This document shows positions 51,329 through 60,202 of a stretch of 64,000 bases of DNA, in pieces. The notes beneath the pieces were generated by a model. The model ran no database searches. It had not been told where the DNA came from and saw only the letters and a program-made list of their open reading frames with translations. Each line of letters opens with the position of its first letter. Positions within the stretch are counted from its first letter, which is position 1. Location of the stretch: positions 4,526,001 to 4,590,000 of the forward strand of contig AP026969.1 of NCBI GenBank assembly GCA_027923965.1, written 5' to 3'. The stretch comes from Comamonadaceae bacterium OS-1. GTDB taxonomy: Bacteria > Pseudomonadota > Gammaproteobacteria > Burkholderiales > Burkholderiaceae_C. The position numbers were made by a program, and so were the translations under genes.

Positions 51329-51937
51329 TCAAGCCGCCGGGGTGGCCGCAAACGCCGGTAGCTGCTCGGCCTGCGCGGCAAAACCCGCCAGCGTGGGGTG
51401 AGCGGCGGCCTGCACGGTGCCGGGCAGCAGCATCTGGGTGAAGCCCCAGGCCACGGCGGTGGTCACGCCCGCCTGCGTCAGCGCGTCGGTGTGCAGCGGT
51501 GCACGGGCCAGCTCGGCTTCCAGCGCGGCATAGGCGGCGGCCAGTTGGCCGTGCACCCGGTCCAGCCAGGGCGCGTGCTGCTTTTCGGGTGGGCGCAGAT
51601 TGCGCTCGTAAACGATCTGTACCGTCTTCTCGCAGGCCGCCAGCGCCAGGCCCAGCAGCTGCAGATCGCGGCGGCGCACGGCGGACGCACGGGGCACCAA
51701 GCTGCGCCCGGGCGGGGCCAGACTCTCGGCGTAGTCCAGGATCAGCGTGGAATCCATCAGGCACACGCCGTCGTCACACACCAGGGTGGGGGCCTTCACC
51801 ACCGGGTTGGTCTGCTGGAACTGGGCGAAACTGCTGAACACCGAAAGCGGGCGGTGGTCAAACGGCAGGCCCAGCAGCCGCAGCGAAATGGCGACGCGGC
51901 GCACGTAGGGAGAATCGAGCATTCCAACAAGTTGCAT
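51329..51937 (-). CDS. Glutathione S-transferase family protein
   Basis: The 202-residue protein has an N-terminal thioredoxin-like domain (MLDSPYVRRVAISLRLLGL, with Ser in the active-site region, and VKAPTLVCDDGVCLMDST) and a helical C-terminal domain with TTAVAWGFTQM. It resembles the YfcF/YibF-like branch. It is divergent from the Lrp/AsnC regulator gene, 118 bases away, so that regulator may control it. Confidence 0.87.
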   Translation of the reverse strand: MQLVGMLDSPYVRRVAISLRLLGLPFDHRPLSVFSSFAQFQQTNPVVKAPTLVCDDGVCLMDSTLILDYAESLAPPGRSLVPRASAVRRRDLQLLGLALAACEKTVQIVYERNLRPPEKQHAPWLDRVHGQLAAAYAALEAELARAPLHTDALTQAGVTTAVAWGFTQMLLPGTVQAAAHPTLAGFAAQAEQLPAFAATPAA

Positions 51938-52055
51938 GGTGAGATCACAGAGAGATGAACAGGCCTTTACGATAGGCGGCCCGGCAGCGGCTGGGAACCG
52001 CCATCCATTCGAAAACACCCCCGCAAACCGATCACCCATCGGTTCTTCTCACCCC

Positions 52056-52499
52056 ATGCCACTCGACACCAAAGACCTGCTGATTCTGCAAGCCCTGCAA
52101 ACCGATGCGCGGCAAAGCCTGGCCGCCATCGGCAAGCGCATCGGCCTGTCGCAACCGGCGATGAGCGAGCGCGTGCGCAAGCTGGAAGAGGCCGGTGTGA
52201 TTGAAGGCTACAGCGCCCGGGTGAACCTGCGCGCACTGGGCGTGGGCCTGCAGGCCATCATCCGCATCCAGACCACGCACCGCGGCATCCAGCCGTACAT
52301 CGCGCTGTTCCAGCAAATGCCCGAAGTACTGCAGGCCGACCGCGTCACCGGCGAAGACTGCTTCATCGTGCGCTGCGCCATCGCCCAGCCCGAGGACCTG
52401 CAGCGCGTGGTGGACGCGCTTGCGGTGCACGGTGCGGTGACCACGTCCCTGGTGCTGTCCAGCCCGGTGCACAGGTTTGTGACGGTGCCGGGTGTGTAA
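52056..52499 (+). CDS. Lrp/AsnC family transcriptional regulator
   Basis: The 147-residue protein has the winged helix-turn-helix of the family (IGKRIGLSQPAMSERVRKLEE) followed by a RAM ligand-binding domain (VGLQAIIRIQTTHRGIQP, then VTGEDCFIVRCAI). Members sense amino acids and bind as octamers or dimers. It is divergent from the glutathione transferase gene and followed by an EamA transporter gene, so either may be its target. Confidence 0.93.
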   Translation: MPLDTKDLLILQALQTDARQSLAAIGKRIGLSQPAMSERVRKLEEAGVIEGYSARVNLRALGVGLQAIIRIQTTHRGIQPYIALFQQMPEVLQADRVTGEDCFIVRCAIAQPEDLQRVVDALAVHGAVTTSLVLSSPVHRFVTVPGV

Positions 52500-52516
52500 C
52501 ACGTTCCAAGCAATTT

Positions 52517-52570
52517 GCTACTGAATTAGTAGCTGCTTGCGCTGGTAGCATCAGCACCAGCGCCCTTTTG
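52517..52570. repeat. Interspersed intergenic repeat, copy 15
   Basis: GCTACTGAATTAGTAGC is the AT arm and GCGCTGGTAGCATCAGCACCAGCGCC a longer variant core with GCGCTGGT/ACCAGCGC arms. It lies just before the RarD-like transporter gene. Confidence 0.65.
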
Positions 52571-52587
52571 GATTGAAAACCTTTCCC

Positions 52588-53457
52588 ATGAACCTCGGCA
52601 TCGTCTACGCCGCCCTCGCCTACGCGGCCTGGGGCCTGTTTCCCCTGTACTTCCACCAGCTCGCGGGCATTCCGGCGCTGGAGGTGGTGGTGCACCGCAC
52701 CGTGTGGTCGCTGGTGTTTGTTCTGGGCGTGCTGCTGGTGCGCAGGCACTGGGGCTGGATGCGGGCGCTGCAGCCCCGGGTGCTGGGCTCGTTTGCGCTG
52801 TCGGCGCTGCTGTTGTCGGGCAACTGGCTGACCTACGTCTGGGCGGTGCAGAACCAGCACGTGGTGGATGCCAGCCTGGGCTACTTTATCCTGCCGCTGG
52901 TCAACGTGGCGCTGGGCTTTGTGTTCCTGCGCGAGCGCCCGCGCCCCGGCCAATGGCTGGCGGTGGCCGTGGCCGCGGCGGGCGTACTGTGGCTAACGCT
53001 GCAGACGGGCCGCCTGCCGTGGATTGCGCTGGTACTAGCCACCACCTTCGGGTTTTACGGCCTGCTGCGCAAGGTGGCCAGCATGGGCGCGCTGGAGGGC
53101 CTGGCGCTGGAGACTATGCTGCTGGCCCCGCTGGGCCTGGGTGCGCTGGCCTGGTGGAGCGCACAGGGCCAGGGCGTGCTGGTGCAGGGCGATGCGTCCG
53201 CGATGGCCTGGCTGCTGCTGGCCGGGCCGCTGACCGCCATTCCGCTGCTGCTGTTTGCCGCCGGTGCGCGGCGCATTCCGCTGACCACCCTGGGCATCCT
53301 GCAATACATCTCGCCCACACTGCAATTCGCCCTGGGCGTGTGGATCTTCCACGAGCCGTTCCAGATGGCGCGGCTAGCAGGCTTTGTGCTGATCTGGGCG
53401 GCGCTGGGGGTGTACAGCGTGGAGGGGTGGATGGCGGCGGGCCGCAAGGGGCATTGA
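52588..53457 (+). CDS. rarD: EamA-family transporter, RarD-like
   Basis: The 289-residue protein has ten membrane helices. AYAAWGLFPLYFHQL near the N-terminus, VVVHRTVWSLVFV, and VDASLGYFILPLVNVALGFVFL match the RarD group of drug/metabolite exporters; NWLTYVWAVQNQHVVDASLG is highly typical. Natural substrate is unknown. ATG 52588 is preferred, with an in-frame start five codons earlier possible. Confidence 0.93.
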   Translation: MNLGIVYAALAYAAWGLFPLYFHQLAGIPALEVVVHRTVWSLVFVLGVLLVRRHWGWMRALQPRVLGSFALSALLLSGNWLTYVWAVQNQHVVDASLGYFILPLVNVALGFVFLRERPRPGQWLAVAVAAAGVLWLTLQTGRLPWIALVLATTFGFYGLLRKVASMGALEGLALETMLLAPLGLGALAWWSAQGQGVLVQGDASAMAWLLLAGPLTAIPLLLFAAGARRIPLTTLGILQYISPTLQFALGVWIFHEPFQMARLAGFVLIWAALGVYSVEGWMAAGRKGH

Positions 53458-53460
53458 GAA

Positions 53461-53520
53461 CAAAAAGTGCTGTCTGCGCTGATGGTTGTAGCGTAAGCAG
53501 CTACACAAAATAGAGCACTC
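53461..53520. repeat. Interspersed intergenic repeat, copy 16 (degenerate)
   Basis: GTGCT is repeated inverted as AGCAC at the outer ends, with TGCGCTGATGGTTGTAGCGTAAGCAGCTAC inside. It lies just after the RarD-like gene and could act as a terminator stem. Confidence 0.45.
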
Positions 53521-53617
53521 TGCATTTCATCCATTTGGAGGATGAAACCGCCGCCCACCCAGTTCCCTGACTCACCGCAGCGGAATACAGTGGCTGTATG
53601 CAGCGAGGAGAAGCACG

Positions 53618-54121
53618 ATGGCGGACACCCTGGAACTGGAGCTGTTGGCGGACGAGATTGCCGCTGTGGGCGAGGTCTTGGCAGCCACCCCGCTTGACCA
53701 GCCCGCCGCGCGCTGGTTTGCCTACCTGGCCTACACCACCCTGGTCCAGCACGCCGAAGCCAAGTACCAGATTCCGGATGGCTTCGAGGTGTTCCGACCC
53801 GATGCCGCCAGCGTGCGCGAGTGGATCGCGGGCCGCGGCAAGCTGCCCCAGGAGATCCACGAGGAGCTGGAGCGCCTGCTCAAGGCCATGGCCGAGGAGG
53901 GCAAAGACATCGCCACTTACCTCTGCGAAGCCTACTGCGCGGCCAAGGCCACCAAGGCCGACGAGCTGGTGGCCTTCGCCCTGGATATCGCGTCCATCAA
54001 GGCCATCTTGCTGGCCTACAGCGGCGACCTGCTCTACCTGGGCGGCGTGCCGGTGACCGCAGTGTTCGCGCTGCTGCTGCGCATGGGCACGCTGGAGAAG
54101 CTGTGCAAGTGCCCGAAATAG
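53618..54121 (+). CDS. Hypothetical cytoplasmic protein (partner of membrane receiver protein)
   Basis: I do not recognise this 167-residue protein. It is mostly helical, acidic, and lacks a signal peptide. A middle segment, LPQEIHEELERLLKAMAEEG, is a charged amphipathic helix, and three Cys residues (LCEAYCA, LCKCP) occur late. It ends seven bases before the next gene, encoding a membrane-anchored receiver domain, so the two are probably made together. Confidence 0.7.
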   Translation: MADTLELELLADEIAAVGEVLAATPLDQPAARWFAYLAYTTLVQHAEAKYQIPDGFEVFRPDAASVREWIAGRGKLPQEIHEELERLLKAMAEEGKDIATYLCEAYCAAKATKADELVAFALDIASIKAILLAYSGDLLYLGGVPVTAVFALLLRMGTLEKLCKCPK

Positions 54122-54128
54122 CGAGCCC

Positions 54129-54779
54129 ATGATGGACCACCTGGCCACACTGATTTCCGCGCTGGCTTCACTGGCCTGGCCGGTGCTGCTCGGCCTGCTG
54201 CTGTTCAAGCTCCAGGGCCCGATCCGCACCCTGCTCGAATCGGCGCTGAAGCGCAAATTCACCATCAAGGTCGCGGGCAACGAGCTGACCATGGAAGAGG
54301 CCTCCGAGCAGCAACGCGCCATCGTCAGCGACCTGCAAGCCAAGCTGGCCGAGCTGGAGAAGCGGCTGAACATGGGTGCGGTTCCCGAAGTGCTGCAAAT
54401 GGCAGCGCCCGCCCCCAGCGGCAAGCGCATCCTCTGGGTGGACGACAAACCCAAGAACAACAGCTATTTGATTGCCTCGCTGGAAGAGCGCGGCGTGCGC
54501 GTCGATACCGCACTGAGTACCGACGAAGGGCTGGCCCAATTCAAGAAGATGAACTACGACATCGTGGTGTCGGACATGGGCCGGCCCGAGAGCGAAAAGG
54601 CGGGCATCGACCTCACCCGCAAGATCAAACAGGTCAGCCCGCAAACGCCCGTTTTCATCTTCTGCGGTACCTGGGCCGCCCGCACCTTGCGCGCCGAAGC
54701 CCTGGCCGCCGGGGTGGCCGAGATCACCGCGTCCGGCAGCACGCTGCTCAGCGCGCTGCCGCTCTCAGGTGGGGGGTAA
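54129..54779 (+). CDS. Membrane-anchored receiver-domain protein
   Basis: The 216-residue protein has an N-terminal membrane helix (residues 7-26), an amphipathic coiled coil (about 45-82) and a receiver domain from residue 98. The acidic pair is Asp105-Asp106 (WVDDK) and the phosphoacceptor is Asp149 (VVSDMGRPE). The lysine expected near the C-terminal strand is not evident (ITASGS at that point), so phosphorylation chemistry may differ. Receiver domains are normally soluble; a membrane-tethered one with no output domain suggests it signals by protein contact. Its partner is probably the 167-residue protein upstream. Confidence 0.75.
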   Translation: MMDHLATLISALASLAWPVLLGLLLFKLQGPIRTLLESALKRKFTIKVAGNELTMEEASEQQRAIVSDLQAKLAELEKRLNMGAVPEVLQMAAPAPSGKRILWVDDKPKNNSYLIASLEERGVRVDTALSTDEGLAQFKKMNYDIVVSDMGRPESEKAGIDLTRKIKQVSPQTPVFIFCGTWAARTLRAEALAAGVAEITASGSTLLSALPLSGGG

Positions 54780-54809
54780 CGCGTTGGTGATCGGGCCGCA
54801 CCCCAGTCC

Positions 54810-57263
54810 CTACACCGCCAACACCCAGTCCCCACCCAAGGTCACCTCCGCCGACGCAATCCGCGCATCCACCGAGGTGCCCACGTGCACGCTATAACCC
54901 CCCGCCTCCGCCACCCAGGCCGCACGTTCCACGTCATAGAACGCGAAGGCCCGCATGCCCAGCCGGAACTGCGCCGTGCCGGTTTCTCCTGCGGCCAAAG
55001 TCAGCTTGGCAAAGCCTTTGAGCTCTTGCGCGGGGCGCGGCAGGCTGGCGTGGGTGTCGCCCACGTAGAGCTGTACCACGGCCTGCCCGGCGCGGCTCCC
55101 GACGTTGTGCACATCCATCTCCACCAGCAGCTCGCCGCCGGGCTGTAGCTCCGTGGAAGCCAGCCGCAGCGCACCGTAGCGGAACTGCGTGTACGACAGG
55201 CCATGGCCGAAGGGGAACAGCGGGGTGATGTTCTTCTGCTGGTAGTGCCGGTAGCCGATGAACACGCCCTCGTCATAGACCACATGGCCGTCCACGCCGG
55301 GGTAGTGCCGGGCGTTGCCAAAGCCCACGGTGTCTTGCAGCTGCATGGGCCAGGTTTGCGGCAGGCGGCCACCGGGCTCGGCGGCACCCAGCAACACGTC
55401 GGCGATGGCGTTGCCGCACTCCTGGCCGGGGTACCAGGCTTGCAGCACGGCGGGTACGTCGGCCAGCCAGGGCAGGGCGACGGGCGAGCCGGTTTGCAGC
55501 ACCACCACGGTGCGCGGGTTGGCGGCCACCACGCGGGCGATGAGGGCGTTCTGGCTGTGCGGCAGGGTGATGCCGCTGCGGTCCAGGCCCTCGTTGTCCC
55601 ACTCGGCGTTGAGCCCGGCAAACACCACGGCCACATCCGCTTGGGCGGCGGCTGCCACGGCGGCGGCAATGTCGGCCTCGCCCAGCACGCGGTAGGCACC
55701 AAAGCGCAGGGCGTGGATGGGGGTGGACTCGGGTGTGCCGGTGCTGAACTCAATCACCACTTCGCAGACCTGGCCCTGGGCCAGGGTGCGGCTGTGGCGC
55801 ACCTCGTTGCAGCCAAAGGTGAAATAGGTGTCGCCCCGGCTCCAGCCGCTCCAGGCATCCACCGCCAGGTCGCCGTTGATAAACGCCCGGCTCAAGCCCG
55901 CGCTGACCAGCGAGAACTGGTGCTCCCCCGCCTCGGCGGCCACAAAACGCAGCGTGGCGCGGGCCGAGAAGGCATCTGCCGTGACGGCGGCGTCCACCGT
56001 GTCGATCCAGAGCTGCTCGGTGTTGTGCACGGTCTGGCGGCAGACCACCGGGCCGCTGAAGTCCAGGCTGTTGAAGAATTCCAGCTGCATGGGCGTGTTC
56101 AGCACCGGCACATAGCGGTGGATGTCGGCCCCGGCGTGGTGGGTGAAGGTGGTCGCCGGGCACTGCGCCTGCAGGGCCGCCAGCGGGGCGATGCGGTAGT
56201 GCGCGTTAACGGTGGCACTGCCGCCGCCCATGGCCTGGGGCGTGACGGCGGCGATGCCGATCAGCGCCACCGTCTGCCCGGCTTTCGGTGCCAAGGGCAG
56301 CAGCCCGTCGTTCTTCAGCAGCACCGCGCCCTCGGCGCCTAGGCGGCGGATCAGTGCGCGGTGGGCGGGCAGGTCGTCGGCGCGTTCGGCGGGAATGCCG
56401 GGGTTGGCAAACCCTCCCACGCGCTCAATCAGTTGCAGCACGCGGCGGGCGCAGGCGCGCACGGCATCGGCAGGCAGCAGGCCATCGTTCACGGCCTTTA
56501 CCAGCTTGGCACCGCGCTCTACCGCCGGGCCGGGCATTTCCAGGTCGCACCCGGCCAGCACGCCTTCTACCGTGCTGTGCAGGCCCATCCAGTCGGACAT
56601 GACCAGGCCGGTAAAGCCCCATTCGTCGCGCAGCACCTGCTGCAGCATGCGCTGGTGGTCGGCGGCGTAGATGCCGTCCAGGCGGTTGTAGCCGGTCATC
56701 ACGGCCATCACACCAGCTTCCTTGACGGCCCGCTCAAACGGCAGCAGGTACAGCTCGCGCAGGGCCCGCTCGGGGATGTCGGAGCTCATGCTCATGCGCT
56801 GGTATTCGCTGTCGTTGCCCACGAAATGTTTGATGGTGGCGGCCACGCCGGTGCTTTGCACGCCGCGCACATAGGCCACGCCCAGCTCGGAGCTGAGCCA
56901 GGGGTCTTCGGAATGGCATTCGAAGTTGCGGCCATTGAGCACGGTGCGGTGCAGGTTGACGGTGGGGGCCAGCAGCACGCTGGCACCCTTTAACTTGGCC
57001 TCGGTGCCCAGGGCCGCGCCGGTCTGCTCGATCAGCGCCGGGTTCCAGGTGGAGGCCAAGGCGATGCCGACGGGGAAGCAGGCTGTCGTGGGGCCATCTT
57101 TGAAGACGCCGCCGCGCGCGCCGTTGGGGCCGTCGGTCACCTTGATGGCGGGCACGCCCAGGCGCGGCACGGGCACGGTGGTCCAGAAGTCGGCCCCGGC
57201 GAGCAGGCCCACCTGCTCCTCCAGCGTCATTTGGTCGAGCAGGGATTCGATGTTGGGTGTCAT
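54810..57263 (-). CDS. Glycoside hydrolase family 3 beta-glycosidase with PA14 domain
   Basis: The 817-residue protein has the GH3 N-terminal barrel, with the predicted nucleophile Asp224 in VMSDWMG, and the second domain with GAVLLKNDGLLPL. A PA14-like insert lies around residues 390-530. The C-terminal fibronectin III-like domain ends GGDWVLAV. No signal peptide, so it acts inside the cell on imported glycosides, most simply a beta-glucoside. It is the last gene of the LacI-controlled operon. Confidence 0.93.
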   Translation of the reverse strand: MTPNIESLLDQMTLEEQVGLLAGADFWTTVPVPRLGVPAIKVTDGPNGARGGVFKDGPTTACFPVGIALASTWNPALIEQTGAALGTEAKLKGASVLLAPTVNLHRTVLNGRNFECHSEDPWLSSELGVAYVRGVQSTGVAATIKHFVGNDSEYQRMSMSSDIPERALRELYLLPFERAVKEAGVMAVMTGYNRLDGIYAADHQRMLQQVLRDEWGFTGLVMSDWMGLHSTVEGVLAGCDLEMPGPAVERGAKLVKAVNDGLLPADAVRACARRVLQLIERVGGFANPGIPAERADDLPAHRALIRRLGAEGAVLLKNDGLLPLAPKAGQTVALIGIAAVTPQAMGGGSATVNAHYRIAPLAALQAQCPATTFTHHAGADIHRYVPVLNTPMQLEFFNSLDFSGPVVCRQTVHNTEQLWIDTVDAAVTADAFSARATLRFVAAEAGEHQFSLVSAGLSRAFINGDLAVDAWSGWSRGDTYFTFGCNEVRHSRTLAQGQVCEVVIEFSTGTPESTPIHALRFGAYRVLGEADIAAAVAAAAQADVAVVFAGLNAEWDNEGLDRSGITLPHSQNALIARVVAANPRTVVVLQTGSPVALPWLADVPAVLQAWYPGQECGNAIADVLLGAAEPGGRLPQTWPMQLQDTVGFGNARHYPGVDGHVVYDEGVFIGYRHYQQKNITPLFPFGHGLSYTQFRYGALRLASTELQPGGELLVEMDVHNVGSRAGQAVVQLYVGDTHASLPRPAQELKGFAKLTLAAGETGTAQFRLGMRAFAFYDVERAAWVAEAGGYSVHVGTSVDARIASAEVTLGGDWVLAV

Positions 57264-57285
57264 GATTTTTCTTTCTTTTGGTTTT

Positions 57286-58344
57286 TTACAAACCGAGCAT
57301 CCGGCGGTTGGCCGCCGCGTCGGTGCCACTGGCGGCGAAGTCGTCAAAGGCGCGCTCGGCCACGCGGATCAGGTGGTCTTTGATGAAGGGCGCGCCCTCG
57401 GCGGCACCTTGCTCAGGGTGCTTGATGCAGCATTCCCACTCCAGCACCGCCCAGCCGCGGTAGCCGTACTGGGTTAGCTTGCTGAAGATGGCGCGAAAGT
57501 CCACCTGGCCGTCGCCCAGCGAGCGGAAGCGCCCGGCGCGGTCTTGCCATTTCTGGAAGCCGCCGTACACCCCCGTGCGGCCATTGGGTCGGAACTCGGC
57601 ATCCTTGACGTGGAAGGCCTTGATGCGGTCGTGGTAGAGGTCGATGTAGGCCAGGTAGTCGAGCTGCTGCAGCACAAAGTGGCTGGGGTCATACAGCAGG
57701 CAGGCGCGCGGGTGCTGGTGCACGCGGTCCAGAAACATCTCATAGCTGGCACCGTCGCACAGGTCTTCGCCGGGGTGCACCTCGTAGCACACGTCTACGC
57801 CCGCAGCATCAAACGTGTCCAGGATGGGCAGCCAGCGCTTGGCGAGTTCGTCAAACGCAGCCTCTACCAGCCCCGCCGGGCGCTGCGGCCAGGGGTAGAG
57901 GTAGGGCCAGGCCAGCGCACCGCTGAAGGTGGCGTGCGACTTCAGCCCCAGGCGCTGCGAGGCCTGGGCCGCCAGCTTCAGTTGCGCAATGGCCCAGGCC
58001 GTGCGCTCGGCCGGTTTGCCGCGCACCGCCTCGGGGGCGAAGCCGTCCATCGGCAAGTCGTAAGCCGGGTGCACCGCCACCAGCTGGCCTTGCAGATGGG
58101 TGGACAGCTCGGTGATAACCAGGCCGTGCTCGGCCAGCTGGCCGGTGACTTCGTCGCAGTAGGTCTGGCTCTCGGCGGCGCGGGCCAGGTTGAACAAGCG
58201 CCCATCCCAGCTGGGGATTTGCACGCCCTTGTAGCCCAGCCCGGCGGCCCAGCGGGCGATGTTGGGCAGGGTATTGAAAGGGGCGGTATCGCCCGCAAAC
58301 TGGGCCAGAAAGATGGCCGGGCCTTGGATGCTGTTGTGTTGCAT
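57286..58344 (-). CDS. Sugar phosphate isomerase/epimerase (AP endonuclease 2-like TIM barrel)
   Basis: The 352-residue protein has the xylose-isomerase-like barrel: GYKGVQIPSWDGRLF, then CYEVHPGEDLCDG, LLYDPSHFVLQQLDY and AFHVKDAEFRPNG, which carry the His, Asp and Glu metal ligands. It lies after a smaller paralogue in the operon. In glycoside pathways with a Gfo/Idh enzyme, such proteins often act on 3-keto-sugars. That substrate is inferred. Confidence 0.88.
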   Translation of the reverse strand: MQHNSIQGPAIFLAQFAGDTAPFNTLPNIARWAAGLGYKGVQIPSWDGRLFNLARAAESQTYCDEVTGQLAEHGLVITELSTHLQGQLVAVHPAYDLPMDGFAPEAVRGKPAERTAWAIAQLKLAAQASQRLGLKSHATFSGALAWPYLYPWPQRPAGLVEAAFDELAKRWLPILDTFDAAGVDVCYEVHPGEDLCDGASYEMFLDRVHQHPRACLLYDPSHFVLQQLDYLAYIDLYHDRIKAFHVKDAEFRPNGRTGVYGGFQKWQDRAGRFRSLGDGQVDFRAIFSKLTQYGYRGWAVLEWECCIKHPEQGAAEGAPFIKDHLIRVAERAFDDFAASGTDAAANRRMLGL

Positions 58345-58346
58345 GG

Positions 58347-59096
58347 CTAGCCTAAATGTTGGGTTAAAAATGCATGGCTGTTGCGCAGCGTGCTGGCGAA
58401 ATCCACCGGGTGGTCGTGCTCGAACACCACCAGGTCGGTGCGGGTTTTCAGCTGCGCCAGCAGGGTCGCCCAGGGCACGATGCCCTGGCCCAGCGTGGTC
58501 CAGCCGTCCTCGGCCAGCGCCATGCGCGGCGGGGCGATGTCTTTGGCGTGCACCGCGACCAGGCGGTCGGCAAACTTGTCCAGCCACACCTGCGGATCGG
58601 CCCCGGCGCGGCTGACCCAGCCCAGGTCGGCCTCCCAGCCCAGCTGCGCGGGCGTGGCGGCCGAGAAGATCCATTCCAGCGCCGTGCGGCCCTCGTACGG
58701 CAAGAACTCGAAATCGTGGTTGTGGTACGCCAGTTGCACGCCATGCGCACGCAGCGCATCGCCCAGCGCGGCCAGGCGCTGGCCCAGGGCCACAAAGCCC
58801 GCCGCGGTGGGCGAGCGCTCGCCCATGGGCAGCCAGGGCATGACCACCAGCGGGCAGCCGGTGAGGCGGCAGGCCTCGATGACGGTAGCGATGTCGGTTT
58901 CCAGCAGCGCCAGCGCGGCGTGCATGGACGACACCTGCAGGCCGTGCGCGGCCACCTTGTCGGCAAAGGCCTGTGGCGTGAGGCCGTGGGTGGCCACGGT
59001 TTCCACCCAGGTAAAGCCGCAGCTGCGCGCCAGGGCCAGTTGCACATCGAGGTCGCCCGCTTCGCGCAGGGAATAGATTTGTACCGAGATTTTCAT
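58347..59096 (-). CDS. Sugar phosphate isomerase/epimerase, short paralogue
   Basis: The 249-residue TIM-barrel protein has YSLREAGDLD at the N-terminus, LAYHNHDFEFLPYEG in the middle, LGWEADLGWVSRAG and AVHAKDIAP, with the usual His/Glu/Asp metal ligands. It is shorter than its neighbour encoded at 57286-58344 and only two bases separate the genes. Two different barrels in one operon suggest two consecutive isomerase or lyase steps. Confidence 0.88.
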   Translation of the reverse strand: MKISVQIYSLREAGDLDVQLALARSCGFTWVETVATHGLTPQAFADKVAAHGLQVSSMHAALALLETDIATVIEACRLTGCPLVVMPWLPMGERSPTAAGFVALGQRLAALGDALRAHGVQLAYHNHDFEFLPYEGRTALEWIFSAATPAQLGWEADLGWVSRAGADPQVWLDKFADRLVAVHAKDIAPPRMALAEDGWTTLGQGIVPWATLLAQLKTRTDLVVFEHDHPVDFASTLRNSHAFLTQHLG

Positions 59097-59112
59097 GGTG
59101 CGTCCTTGGGGG

Positions 59113-60186
59113 TCAAAACAGTTTTTGCGCCAGCGGCGCAGGGCGCTCGCAGGTGGTGGTGGTGCGCTGGGGCTTGCCGGTGCGGGCGGCATCCAGGGTG
59201 CGCTCCATCACTTCCAGCACGTGCAGGGCCAGGGCTTCGCTGCAGCGGTGCGGGCGGTCGGCGGCGATGGCCTGGGCCATGTCGATCAGGCCGATGCCGC
59301 GGGAGTTGGTGGTGTAGGGGCGCTTGTCGGTACTGCGCGTCCAGTCGTCCAGCTGGCGGGCGAACTTCACCGTGCCGCCAAACTGGTTGGGGTCGTGGCC
59401 CAGGATGCTGCCGTCTTCGCCGTACATCTCGATGGGTGCGTGGCTGTGTTTCCACACGTCGAAGCTGCAGGTGAGTACCACCTCGGCCCCGCTGGCAAAG
59501 CTCAAGCTACTGACGATGTGGGTGGGCGTGTCTACCGCGATCTTTTGCCCCTTGCGCTCGCCCAGCGGCACGGTGCGCGTGGTGTGCGCGGTGTGGGCCG
59601 TGCCACGCACGCTGGCAATGGGGCCGAGGTGGTTGACCAGGTGCGTCAGGTAGTACACGCCCATGTCGAACATCGGGCCCGCGCCGGGCTGGTAAAAAAA
59701 GGCCGGATTCGGGTGCCAGTGGTCGGGCCCGTGGCCCATGAACTGCGCCGTGCCATAGCGGATGGCCCCCACCGTGCCCGCGTCCACCAGGGCGCGCACG
59801 GTTTGCGCACCGGCCCCCAAAAAGGTGTCCGGGGCGCAGCCGATGCGCAGCTTTTTGCGCTTGGCCAAAGCCACCAGTTCCTTGCCCTGGGCAAAGGTGG
59901 CGGCCAGCGGCTTTTCGGTGAAAAAGTGCTTGCCGGCATGGAGCACCTGCAGGCCTGTGGCGTGGTGGGCCTGGGGCGGCGTGAGGTTGAGCACGATGGT
60001 GGCATCGCTGGCCAAAAGCTGCTCCACGGTCATGGCGGGCAGGTCGAATTCTTCGGCACGTTTTTGCGCCGCCGCGGGCACCGCGTCGGCCACGCCGACG
60101 ATGCGGAACAGGCGGCTGCGCTTGAGGGTGCGCAGGTAGGCCGGGAAGATGTTGCCGGCACCGATGATGCCGAGGGCGATAACCAT
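59113..60186 (-). CDS. Gfo/Idh/MocA-family oxidoreductase
   Basis: The 357-residue protein has the NAD(P)-binding IIGAGNIFPAYLRTL, then the family motif GKHFFTEKPLA with the catalytic Lys, and the late MFDMGVYYLTHLVNHLG helix that holds His and Asp active-site residues. Gfo/Idh/MocA enzymes oxidise sugars or sugar derivatives. AGGAGA just before ATG 60186 is a good ribosome site. It starts the enzymatic part of the operon, 17 bases after lacI. Confidence 0.92.
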   Translation of the reverse strand: MVIALGIIGAGNIFPAYLRTLKRSRLFRIVGVADAVPAAAQKRAEEFDLPAMTVEQLLASDATIVLNLTPPQAHHATGLQVLHAGKHFFTEKPLAATFAQGKELVALAKRKKLRIGCAPDTFLGAGAQTVRALVDAGTVGAIRYGTAQFMGHGPDHWHPNPAFFYQPGAGPMFDMGVYYLTHLVNHLGPIASVRGTAHTAHTTRTVPLGERKGQKIAVDTPTHIVSSLSFASGAEVVLTCSFDVWKHSHAPIEMYGEDGSILGHDPNQFGGTVKFARQLDDWTRSTDKRPYTTNSRGIGLIDMAQAIAADRPHRCSEALALHVLEVMERTLDAARTGKPQRTTTTCERPAPLAQKLF

Positions 60187-60202
60187 GGAACGGGTCTCCT
60201 TT

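Noticed and set aside
49702..54779. Prophage or integrated plasmid island suggested by toxin-antitoxin pair and receiver cassette
   Set aside because: No integrase, phage structural genes, att repeats or tRNA, and base composition does not change.
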